A stretch of 7,855 nucleotides of DNA. Origin: an uncultured Erysipelotrichaceae bacterium. GTDB taxonomy: Bacteria; Bacillota_I; Bacilli_A; RFN20; CAG-826. The notes beneath the pieces are model-generated. The model saw only the letters and a list, made by a program, of their open reading frames with translations, did no database searches and was not told where the DNA came from. The position numbers were made by a program, and so were the translations under genes. Shown here piece after piece: positions 1 to 5,718 of the stretch. Location of the stretch: assembly GCA_902774655.1 (NCBI GenBank), contig CACYJD010000075.1, positions 1 to 7,855 of the forward strand. The letters run 5' to 3'. The stretch's first letter is position 1; each line of letters opens with the position of its first letter.

Positions 1-984
1 AGGAATAATTTGAAGTGTTGCTTTAGGAATAAATGTAAAGATAGAACCAACAGTGAATCCACCAGTACCAAGAAGTTCTCTAAAGAACGCCATCATAACT
101 AAGGCCATTGTGTAACCAACGCCCATGCCTAAAGCATCAATAAATGAATCAAATGGTCCGTTTTTACTTGCGTAAGCTTCGGCTCTACCTAAAACGATAC
201 AGTTAACAACGATAAGTGAAATAAATACACCTAATGTTGAATATAATTCAGGTAAGAATGCGTTTGTGAACATCTTAACGATAGTAACAAATGTCGCAAT
301 TACAACGATATAAGCAGGTGTCCTAATTTCTTCACTAATGATCTTTCTAAGTAAAGAAATGATAACGTTTGAACAAATTAGGACAATTGTGAATAAAATA
401 CCCATACCAATTGCTGCTTCAATTGTTTTAGTGGTTGCTAAAGCAGGACATGTTCCTAACACAGAAACAAATAATGGGTTTTCAATAATTAAACCTTCCA
501 TCATACTTTTGATTAATTTAGCAGCATATGTTGCACCACATTTAACATTAGGATTCTCGCCATTATTAAATGGGACAACATAATTCTCAACAACCTCAGT
601 TGCGTATGTTTGAGTATTATTAATTAAACTAATTGATTTAGATTCATATTCACTAATGGAAGAGTTATAAACTAAACCAACTAACATTGAAATATTTCCA
701 TACATATTAGAACCGGCGGTGTAGAAAACATATCCTTGTCTTTGTTCACCTTTAAGAGCTTCATAATATGTCACAATTGGATTAGCAATTCTTTCGTCTT
801 TAATTTCTTTAAATGTTGAATCAGCAAAAATCTCCGCTAAACCACGGTTAGTTTTATCGATTGTATTTTGCTCAATTTTTGCAGCAGTTGCGAGGTTCGC
901 TAATGCAATTAACCCACCAGAAACCGCCCCAATTGAGGCTAAGACGATAGAAGTGACTACATATTTTTTCTTATCATTAGGCAT
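1..984 (-). CDS. rnfG-rnfE: RnfG-RnfE fusion subunit of Rnf complex (C-terminus beyond window)
   Basis: One uninterrupted frame of 328 codons, open at the left edge, covers two normally separate Rnf subunits. Residues 1-162 resemble RnfG: a Lys-rich start, one membrane segment (about 9-31), an FMN-binding domain, and the flavin-attachment motif C149-G-A-T152, where Thr152 should carry FMN by a phosphoester bond; most RnfG proteins have Ser or Thr at the first position. From about residue 163 it is RnfE: NPLFVSVLGTCPALA, then IRTPAYIVVIATFVTIVKM, then VVNCIVLGRAEAYASKNG. Cys179 and Cys262 match the positions that, with two Cys from RnfA, are known to hold an intramembrane [2Fe-2S] cluster in Rnf/Nqr complexes. 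There is no linker and no internal start with a ribosome site at the junction. The start overlaps the end of rnfD by 8 nt and has GGAGG 8 nt upstream (993-997). The role is electron transfer between ferredoxin and NAD+ coupled to ion pumping across the cytoplasmic membrane. The RnfG part is short compared with separate RnfG proteins. Confidence 0.9.
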   Translation of the reverse strand, partial: MPNDKKKYVVTSIVLASIGAVSGGLIALANLATAAKIEQNTIDKTNRGLAEIFADSTFKEIKDERIANPIVTYYEALKGEQRQGYVFYTAGSNMYGNISMLVGLVYNSSISEYESKSISLINNTQTYATEVVENYVVPFNNGENPNVKCGATYAAKLIKSMMEGLIIENPLFVSVLGTCPALATTKTIEAAIGMGILFTIVLICSNVIISLLRKIISEEIRTPAYIVVIATFVTIVKMFTNAFLPELYSTLGVFISLIVVNCIVLGRAEAYASKNGPFDSFIDALGMGVGYTMALVMMAFFRELLGTGGFTVGSIFTFIPKATLQIIP

Positions 985-2110
985 GGTAGAAACCTCCAAA
1001 TGAAATTAGTAGCCAAGTCGCTAAACCTGCAACTACGATAAGTGAACCCATGGCAACAAACTTCTTCCAAGTGTATCTTGGGTTACTCCATTCATAGTGA
1101 TCTAATACAACTGCAACCATATTGGCGAGTAAGATTGAGAATCCTACGCCTTCTGGTAAAGCAGCAAAGAAACGAATGAACATTGTTAGAATACCCGCAA
1201 CAATACCATAAATCCATCTCGATGGAGAATTGATTGGAGATGTTACTGGATCAGTCATCATAAATGTCGCGCCAAAGAGCAATCCGCCACTTAACATTTG
1301 ATACATTGTGAAGTGGAATGGATTAACCTCGTTGTTTAATCCAAAGACACTTAATCCTGCAACAAAAGCGAGGATAAATGCTGTGCCTAAATAGCTAACG
1401 ACAATTCTATAATCAATACTTCTTCTAACTAATAAATAAATTAATCCAATAAGAATAGTAATCTTATAAACTTCGCCAAGTGTTCCAGGCATTTGACCAA
1501 AGAACATTGACAATAAATCATAGCGGCCAATATCGCTTAACGCGCCACCATTAACTAAAGTTAATGGAGTAGCGCCTGTAGTAATATCTGGTCCACTAAC
1601 AAGTGTAAACCACCAAGAAGGTGGTTCTACAACCTTGTATTGGTTGCCAAAACAAAGTTTTGCAAAAACCATGCCGACAGCAGCAGGGTTAAAGATATTA
1701 CTACCCAAACCTCCAAATAGAAGTTTGCCAAATACAATGCCTACTAAAGCACCAATGATAACAGCATATATTGGTGCGCCGGCTGGCATAATAAGTGTAA
1801 AGATAACAGCGGTGATTGAAGCAGTTAAGAAATTATTAATACCATATTTGCCTTTATAAGAATGTTCAAACTTTTCTTTAAACGTATGCTTTTGATCATC
1901 TTTAGGCATCATGTTTCTTAAGCCAACATAAACGAATTCAGCAGCGTTCATAATTGCTAAAGAAATGACATAGAAAATTAATGTTTTGATTGGATAAATA
2001 ACAAATGAAAAGATTAATGTTGGTGCTAAAGCAATCAAAACATCAACCATCATTCTAGTGACAGTTGCTTTTCTTCTAATATGTGGCGAATTTTCTTTTA
2101 CTATTGTCAT
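977..2110 (-). CDS. rnfD: RnfD, membrane FMN subunit of Rnf complex
   Basis: This 377-residue polytopic membrane protein of the NqrB/RnfD family has about the usual length for the family. It holds covalently bound FMN and forms part of the ion-translocating core of ferredoxin:NAD+ oxidoreductase. Visible signatures are the N-terminal SPHIRRKATVTRMM, the conserved FGGLGSNIFNPAAVG (132-146), the flavin-attachment motif T178-G-A-T181 followed by PLTLV, and ATFMMTDPVTSP (281-292). Many hydrophobic helices cover residues 20-62, 95-135, 215-260 and 300-370. The ATG overlaps the rnfC stop codon (ATGA, 4 nt) and has no close Shine-Dalgarno, so translation is probably coupled to rnfC. Its own 3' end contains the GGAGG used by the downstream fusion gene. 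Family assignment is firm; whether the pumped ion is H+ or Na+ cannot be told from sequence. Confidence 0.97.
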   Translation of the reverse strand: MTIVKENSPHIRRKATVTRMMVDVLIALAPTLIFSFVIYPIKTLIFYVISLAIMNAAEFVYVGLRNMMPKDDQKHTFKEKFEHSYKGKYGINNFLTASITAVIFTLIMPAGAPIYAVIIGALVGIVFGKLLFGGLGSNIFNPAAVGMVFAKLCFGNQYKVVEPPSWWFTLVSGPDITTGATPLTLVNGGALSDIGRYDLLSMFFGQMPGTLGEVYKITILIGLIYLLVRRSIDYRIVVSYLGTAFILAFVAGLSVFGLNNEVNPFHFTMYQMLSGGLLFGATFMMTDPVTSPINSPSRWIYGIVAGILTMFIRFFAALPEGVGFSILLANMVAVVLDHYEWSNPRYTWKKFVAMGSLIVVAGLATWLLISFGGFYHA

Positions 2111-3408
2111 AATTTCGCGAATACTTTAGCCTTTCTAACATAATCTGTAACAGGAATCTTACTTGTACAAGAATATGAACATAAACCACATTCAATACAT
2201 CTAAGAGGATTTAACTTTTTAATTCTTTCTTTATCAGCACATTTAACAGCGTTCATAATTTGAACAGGTTCTAAATGAACAGGACAACTCATAACACAAC
2301 TACCGCATCTTACACATGGTTGCTCAGGTTCATTTACTTTATCAAAGACAATAATTGAAGTAACTGTCTTAGTAATAATACAGTCATCACTAGGAACGCT
2401 TGCGCCCATCATTGGTCCACCAAGAATAAATACTTTTTCTTTGTCTGGATTTTTATATCCACCACAAAGAGGAATTAAATCTTTAATTGGAGTACCAACT
2501 CTAACTCTAAAGTTTTTTGGATAATTAATTCCATCACCTGTGATAGTAATCATTCTTTTAATAACAGGCATGTTATATTTAATAGCTTTATAAATACCAA
2601 CAATTGTGGAAACGTTGAAGTTAATGATTCCTCTATTTGAAGGTAGTTCACCAGGATTTAGTTGAATACCTGTGGCTTTTTTGATCATTTCAACTTCCCA
2701 CCCTTGTGGGTAGTAATTACCAACGCAGCATAATTCAATACCACTATTTGGGTATTCTTTTAAGACTTGGGTGTAGACTGCTTTGATATCTTTATATTTA
2801 GATTTAATACATATCAAAGCTCTTTTAGCGTTGAATGCTTGCATGACATATTTAATACCATCCATAATTCGGTATGGATATTCGAGCATTAATCTATGGT
2901 CTGCTGTAATGTATGGTTCACATTCGATGCCATTAATTAAAACTGTATCGATAGGTTTATCAGTTTGAAATTTAATATATGTTGGGAATGAAGAACCACC
3001 AAGACCTACATTAGCGCAGTCTTTAATGATCTCTGTCATTTCTTCTTTAGTTAATTTAGCAATTTCTTCAGGTGTTCTTAAAATAATAGATTTGTCAAAA
3101 GTATCTTTAAAATCGTTTTCAATCTTAATAAAGTCAGTTAATTTTCCATTACGGTGATAATGTTTTTCATAACCAACAAAAGTACCTGAACATGTCGCGT
3201 GAATAGGTTGCTCAAAAAATGGACCATGTCTCATACCAATTACTTGGAATGTATCTACATGATCGCCTTCTTTAATAAAAACATCTGCTTTTGGGCAGCG
3301 AGCATTTGCAGTAGCAATATATAGATATTTTGCATTTAAGAATTTAACTGATGGGAGTGCGCCCACTAAATTCTTGGTGTCGTGTATCTTTGTTGTCTTT
3401 GCAATCAT
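2107..3408 (-). CDS. rnfC: RnfC, NADH-binding Fe-S subunit of Rnf complex
   Basis: RnfC is the peripheral cytoplasmic subunit that passes electrons between NAD(H) and the membrane part of the Rnf complex. The 433 residues show an N-terminal RnfC domain (about 1-95), a Complex I 51-kDa-like flavin/NAD fold with GLGGSSFPT (135-143) and INGIECEPYITADHRLMLEY (158-177), an SLBB-like region (about 285-320), and a ferredoxin-like end with two [4Fe-4S] motifs: C365-C368-C371-C375 and C404-C407-C410-C414. It lies first in the operon and its TGA overlaps the rnfD start, so TGA is read as stop here. An in-frame TAA lies three codons before the ATG (3415-3417), no Shine-Dalgarno precedes it, and the next Met is residue 59, so this start is effectively forced. 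See the promoter entry for the possible leaderless mRNA. The protein is somewhat variant at its N-terminus, where the usual GGIHPP-like stretch is replaced by TKIHDTKNLV. Confidence 0.97.
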   Translation of the reverse strand: MIAKTTKIHDTKNLVGALPSVKFLNAKYLYIATANARCPKADVFIKEGDHVDTFQVIGMRHGPFFEQPIHATCSGTFVGYEKHYHRNGKLTDFIKIENDFKDTFDKSIILRTPEEIAKLTKEEMTEIIKDCANVGLGGSSFPTYIKFQTDKPIDTVLINGIECEPYITADHRLMLEYPYRIMDGIKYVMQAFNAKRALICIKSKYKDIKAVYTQVLKEYPNSGIELCCVGNYYPQGWEVEMIKKATGIQLNPGELPSNRGIINFNVSTIVGIYKAIKYNMPVIKRMITITGDGINYPKNFRVRVGTPIKDLIPLCGGYKNPDKEKVFILGGPMMGASVPSDDCIITKTVTSIIVFDKVNEPEQPCVRCGSCVMSCPVHLEPVQIMNAVKCADKERIKKLNPLRCIECGLCSYSCTSKIPVTDYVRKAKVFAKL

Positions 3409-3416
3409 ACTTATTT

Positions 3417-3445
3417 ATTTTAGTCGTTTTAATATATATTAACAA
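3417..3445 (-). promoter_or_regulatory. Candidate rnf operon promoter
   Basis: On the minus strand TTGTTA (3445-3440), a 17-base spacer, and TAAAAT (3422-3417) make a reasonable sigma-A promoter. The -10 ends only 8 bases before the rnfC ATG, so transcription would begin within about 0-3 bases of the start codon. Other AT-rich -10 choices (for example TATATA inside 3431-3438, with TTACCA upstream) exist, so the exact start is uncertain. Confidence 0.4.
3429..3442. promoter_or_regulatory. 14-bp palindrome inside the rnf promoter, possible operator
   Basis: TTAATATATATTAA is a perfect palindrome lying between the proposed -35 and -10 elements of the rnfC promoter. This is a typical place for a repressor. 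The flanks read TTG on one side and AAC on the other, which recalls a Rex half-site (TTGTTAA), but the spacing and right half do not fit Rex. In such AT-rich DNA a palindrome can arise by chance. Confidence 0.25.
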
Positions 3446-3455
3446 CCCTATAAAG

Positions 3456-3479
3456 TGGTAAGTTATTACCGATTTACCA
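3456..3479. promoter_or_regulatory. Overlapping inverted repeats upstream of the rnf promoter
   Basis: TGGTAA (3456-3461) and TTACCA (3474-3479) form an inverted repeat with 12 bases between. A second copy, TTACC (3466-3470), also pairs with GGTAA (3457-3461) across a 4-base gap. So three GGTAA-type half-sites lie within 24 bp, roughly 45-70 bp before the proposed rnfC start point. This position would suit an activator or a second repressor site. No regulator is identified. Confidence 0.25.
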
Positions 3480-3507
3480 AAATATTGAATTGAAGTGATT
3501 AAATTAT

Positions 3508-3540
3508 ACAAAAAGAAAAGGCGGTCTTTATAAAACCGCC
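3508..3540 (-). terminator. Rho-independent terminator of the nucleotidyltransferase gene
   Basis: On the minus strand GGCGGT (3540-3535) pairs with ACCGCC (3525-3520) across a 9-base loop and is followed by TTTTCTTTTT. It starts 22 bases after the stop codon at 3562. It separates the nucleotidyltransferase gene from the rnf operon that follows on the same strand, so rnf needs its own promoter. Confidence 0.88.
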
Positions 3541-3561
3541 CTAGATTTGTCAGTTTGCTTA

Positions 3562-4458
3562 TTAATATAAGCCTTCTTTGTATTCGCCAGCTTCTACTAA
3601 TGCTTTTAAGTTGGCAACAACACCAGGTTTATCTTCTTTATATGTGACACCAAACCACTTACTGGATGTTGATAAGAGTTTGAGGCTTGCTTTGCCATCT
3701 CTAACTAATTCATCCACTACTGTTGGGATAAGGTATTCGCTCTTAGGTACATTGATATTTTCTTTGAGCCAAATTGGGAATCCTTCTCTTAGTTTATCTA
3801 TGATATCAACATTGAATGCAAATAAGTTCATGGAAACAGGTTGATCTTCCCCTACTTCAAAACTTGGTGAGCCATCAAGAGGTGTGCAGACAATCTTACC
3901 GTTCACTCTTTCAATTGAAGATTCTACTAATTTATCAAGATATCCGTTCTTTTCAAACGCAACGCCACGTTTAACTGCGCCATTTTCAGTCATAGTGTTG
4001 CTAACTTTAAACGCAACGTTTGCGTATTTACCAACACTACCTTTTGGTAATGATGCTAAGAATTCATATGCGACTTTATATGTATCTTTACCATAGAAGT
4101 CATCACCATTAATAATGATAAAGTCTTCATCAATAAAATCTCTTGCTGCATAAATAGCATGAGCGGTGCCCCAAGGTTTTTCTCTACCTTCTGGAACTTT
4201 GAATCCTTCTGGTAAATCATCAAGTTCTTGGAATGCATAATCAACTTTAATAATCTTTTCAACTCTCTTACCGATAGAATTCTTGAACTCTTCGTAGAAA
4301 GCTTTTTTAATAACAAATACGACACTGGTAAAACCTGCTCTTTTGGCGTCATAAACGGAATAATCAAGCAAGAAGTTGCCTGCTTCATCCATCTTTTCCA
4401 TTTGTTTAAGACCGCCAAAACGGCTTCCCATACCAGCTGCTAAAATAACTAATTTCAT
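3562..4458 (-). CDS. Nucleotidyltransferase (sugar-nucleotide pyrophosphorylase type)
   Basis: This is a 298-residue GT-A fold NTP transferase, the family that joins a nucleoside triphosphate to a sugar phosphate or similar phosphate and releases pyrophosphate. The N-terminal signature LAAGMGSRFGGLKQ (6-19) holds the nucleotide-binding loop with Arg13 and Lys18. PWGTAHAI (95-102) and INGDD (116-120), with Asp119 as likely metal ligand, follow. EYLIPTVVDELV (241-252) and WFGVTYKED (268-276) are hallmarks of a subfamily often annotated only as nucleotidyltransferase. The start has GGAGG 7 bases upstream (4466-4470). It is a single-gene unit: divergent promoter region on one side, strong terminator on the other. 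No partner kinase or glycosyltransferase is in the window, so the sugar or alcohol phosphate substrate cannot be named. Family is firm, substrate unknown. Confidence 0.9.
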   Translation of the reverse strand: MKLVILAAGMGSRFGGLKQMEKMDEAGNFLLDYSVYDAKRAGFTSVVFVIKKAFYEEFKNSIGKRVEKIIKVDYAFQELDDLPEGFKVPEGREKPWGTAHAIYAARDFIDEDFIIINGDDFYGKDTYKVAYEFLASLPKGSVGKYANVAFKVSNTMTENGAVKRGVAFEKNGYLDKLVESSIERVNGKIVCTPLDGSPSFEVGEDQPVSMNLFAFNVDIIDKLREGFPIWLKENINVPKSEYLIPTVVDELVRDGKASLKLLSTSSKWFGVTYKEDKPGVVANLKALVEAGEYKEGLY

Positions 4459-4477
4459 TCGTTTGCCTCCGCTACTT

Positions 4478-4483
4478 ATTATA
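4478..4483 (-). promoter_or_regulatory. -10 element of the nucleotidyltransferase promoter
   Basis: A perfect TATAAT (minus strand 4483-4478) ends 19 bases before the ATG, immediately upstream of the GGAGG ribosome site. Transcription starting about 7 bases later would give a leader of roughly 13 bases made of little more than the ribosome site. The -35 is poor (GATACT at 4506-4501 with a 17-base spacer). The 141-bp region 4459-4599 between the two divergent genes holds only these promoters as far as I can see. Confidence 0.5.
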
Positions 4484-4544
4484 TAAATATATTTAAAAGA
4501 AGTATCTTAAATTTTTAATAATCGTAAAAAATCACATATATTAA

Positions 4545-4593
4545 TAAACACTTCATTCAAAATGATATAAAATTTAAATAACCCTATAAGGAG
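4545..4593 (+). promoter_or_regulatory. Promoter and ribosome site of the small Lys-rich gene
   Basis: TAAACA (4545-4550), 17 bases, then TAAAAT (4568-4573) is a plausible promoter on the plus strand. It is followed by a strong Shine-Dalgarno, AAGGAG (4588-4593), 6 bases before the ATG at 4600. The ribosome site is the best evidence that this short gene is real. The -35 matches the consensus at four of six positions. Confidence 0.45.
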
Positions 4594-4599
4594 ACCTAT

Positions 4600-4890
4600 A
4601 TGGCTAAGAAGGAAAGTTGGAAATCATTTGGAAAAAATACAGGTAATGCTTTTAAAAACTTAAAAGCAATCGCTAAAACAGCAAAAGTAGCCTTTGGAGA
4701 TGATGAAAATAAAGTTGATGAAAATGGTGAGAGTGAATTAAAGAAAGCTTGGAAGACAACCGGAAAAGGTTTTGGCACTGCAGGATCATCATTAGGAAAA
4801 GCTGCAAAAGATACATTTAAATCTGAACCAGAAACAACAACAGAAGTTAATGAAGAAAAAGTCGTTGATGTAGAATCAGAATCTAAATAA
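4600..4890 (+). CDS. Small Lys-rich protein with internal duplication, unknown function
   Basis: I do not recognise a named family. The 96 residues are rich in Lys, Gly and Ala and have no signal peptide, membrane helix or Cys. Two similar 20-residue segments, W7-K26 and W51-K70, share the pattern WKxxGKxxGxA followed by LxxxAK, with 9 identical positions at a 44-residue offset. They are joined by an acidic stretch (34-46), and the last 20 residues are acidic and disordered-looking. Such repeats could form short amphipathic helices that bind membrane, nucleic acid or a partner; that is inference. A strong AAGGAG ribosome site, the repeats and a terminator just after the stop support real expression. 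It is the only plus-strand gene in the window and is transcribed away from the nucleotidyltransferase. An antisense frame over the same stretch is an artefact. Confidence 0.8.
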   Translation: MAKKESWKSFGKNTGNAFKNLKAIAKTAKVAFGDDENKVDENGESELKKAWKTTGKGFGTAGSSLGKAAKDTFKSEPETTTEVNEEKVVDVESESK

Positions 4891-4920
4891 AGATATAGGA
4901 AGTCCACTATTTGAGACTTT

Positions 4921-4960
4921 TGAATAAAAAAATCTCACGCGCTGTGAGATTTTTTATTCA
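4921..4960. terminator. Bidirectional terminator between convergent genes
   Basis: TGAATA plus A-run plus TCTCAC (4921-4938) pairs with GTGAGA plus T-run plus ATTCA (4944-4960) around a 5-base loop, GCGCT. The match is complete except for one extra A on the left arm. T-runs occur downstream of the stem on both strands, so it can stop the Lys-rich gene (plus) and the two-component operon (minus). The response regulator stop codon (TAA, 4956-4954) and its last codons lie inside the minus-strand 5' arm. Confidence 0.88.
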
Positions 4961-5712
4961 TCAAATACCGGCCAAGAATATTGACTCATATATTCACCAC
5001 GATACATTCGGATTGCATTAGGGTTGTTGTTTTTATATTCGTATGCGTCACAATCCACTTTTGATGTGTCAATTGAATAACCATTATATTTTTTAATGAA
5101 AACATCTGAGCACCCTAAACCTCGTAGCGTCTGTTGAATATCGGCAATTAAGTTTCGTAAGTATGATTTATGATCTTCGTCCCACATCACTGCATTCAAT
5201 TCGTTTACATTAATTGATGAACCCTCTCTATCAACTAAATAAGCAAAGACTTCTTTAGACTTTTGATACGAAAATTTAACAGGTTCTCCATCGAAAAAGA
5301 CTTCGAAGTTCCCAAAGCATTTTATTTGTATTTTCTTTTTTGGTTCTAACTCAACAGGGAAGCGAAGCGCTTCTAATTCGGCTTTAATCTTTGCGGAATT
5401 AACTGGTTTAGATAAGTAACCTGAAGCGTGGAGTTTATAAGCCTCAAAAGCATAATTATCATAAGCGGTAACAAAAATAATATTTACCAAAGGATTTAAT
5501 TTCTTAAGCTCTTTAGCCAAATGTATGCCATTAATACCTGGCATTTCAATATCAAGAAACGCTATATCTATTTTCTTTTCTTTTGCTTCTTGTAATGCTT
5601 TTAGAGGATTACCAAATGTCAAAAATTCATTATCAGGTGACATGACTTTTTTGACTTCTTTTTCGAGTCTTAATAATTGAAGTTCTTCATCATCAACAAG
5701 TAAAACAATCAT
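4954..5712 (-). CDS. Response regulator, receiver plus SARP-like winged-helix output
   Basis: This 252-residue cytoplasmic DNA-binding response regulator has a receiver domain at 1-118: acidic pair D7-D8, phosphorylation site D54 in FLDIEMPG, T82 and K102 in YLSKPV. Residues 127-220 form an OmpR/SARP-type winged helix that begins IQIKCFGNFEVFFDGEPV and includes SKEVFAYLVDREG, ELNAVMWDED and SYLRNLIADIQQTLR. The C-terminal GEYMSQYSW is typical of a group of Firmicutes regulators with this architecture. The receiver itself looks like those of LytTR-type regulators, but there is no LytTR domain. It sits 6 bases after the kinase stop codon with no good ribosome site of its own, so it is probably translationally coupled and the two form a cognate pair. 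Target genes are unknown. Confidence 0.93.
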   Translation of the reverse strand: MIVLLVDDEELQLLRLEKEVKKVMSPDNEFLTFGNPLKALQEAKEKKIDIAFLDIEMPGINGIHLAKELKKLNPLVNIIFVTAYDNYAFEAYKLHASGYLSKPVNSAKIKAELEALRFPVELEPKKKIQIKCFGNFEVFFDGEPVKFSYQKSKEVFAYLVDREGSSINVNELNAVMWDEDHKSYLRNLIADIQQTLRGLGCSDVFIKKYNGYSIDTSKVDCDAYEYKNNNPNAIRMYRGEYMSQYSWPVFDE

Positions 5713-5718
5713 AGTAAT

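Noticed and set aside
338..583. Plus-strand frame of 81 codons
   Set aside because: It is antisense to the RnfG-RnfE gene, whose protein is clearly conserved; no ribosome site and no recognisable product.
3425..3445. Rex operator in front of rnfC
   Set aside because: TTGTTAA is present, but the second half reads TTAAAAC and is separated by 6 rather than 4 bases, so it does not fit the Rex consensus.
3445..3454. AACCCTATAA shared between the region upstream of rnfC and the region before the Lys-rich gene (4580-4589)
   Set aside because: Ten AT-rich bases in different positions relative to the genes; in one case part of it overlaps the ribosome site, so it is likely chance.
4056..4418. Minus-strand frame of 120 codons in another frame of the nucleotidyltransferase
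   Set aside because: It lies wholly within the conserved nucleotidyltransferase gene, has no ribosome site, and encodes a low-complexity product.
4596..4907. Minus-strand frame of 103 codons opposite the Lys-rich gene
   Set aside because: A Ser/Phe-rich product typical of the antisense of a Lys/Glu-rich gene; the plus strand has the AAGGAG site and the repeats.
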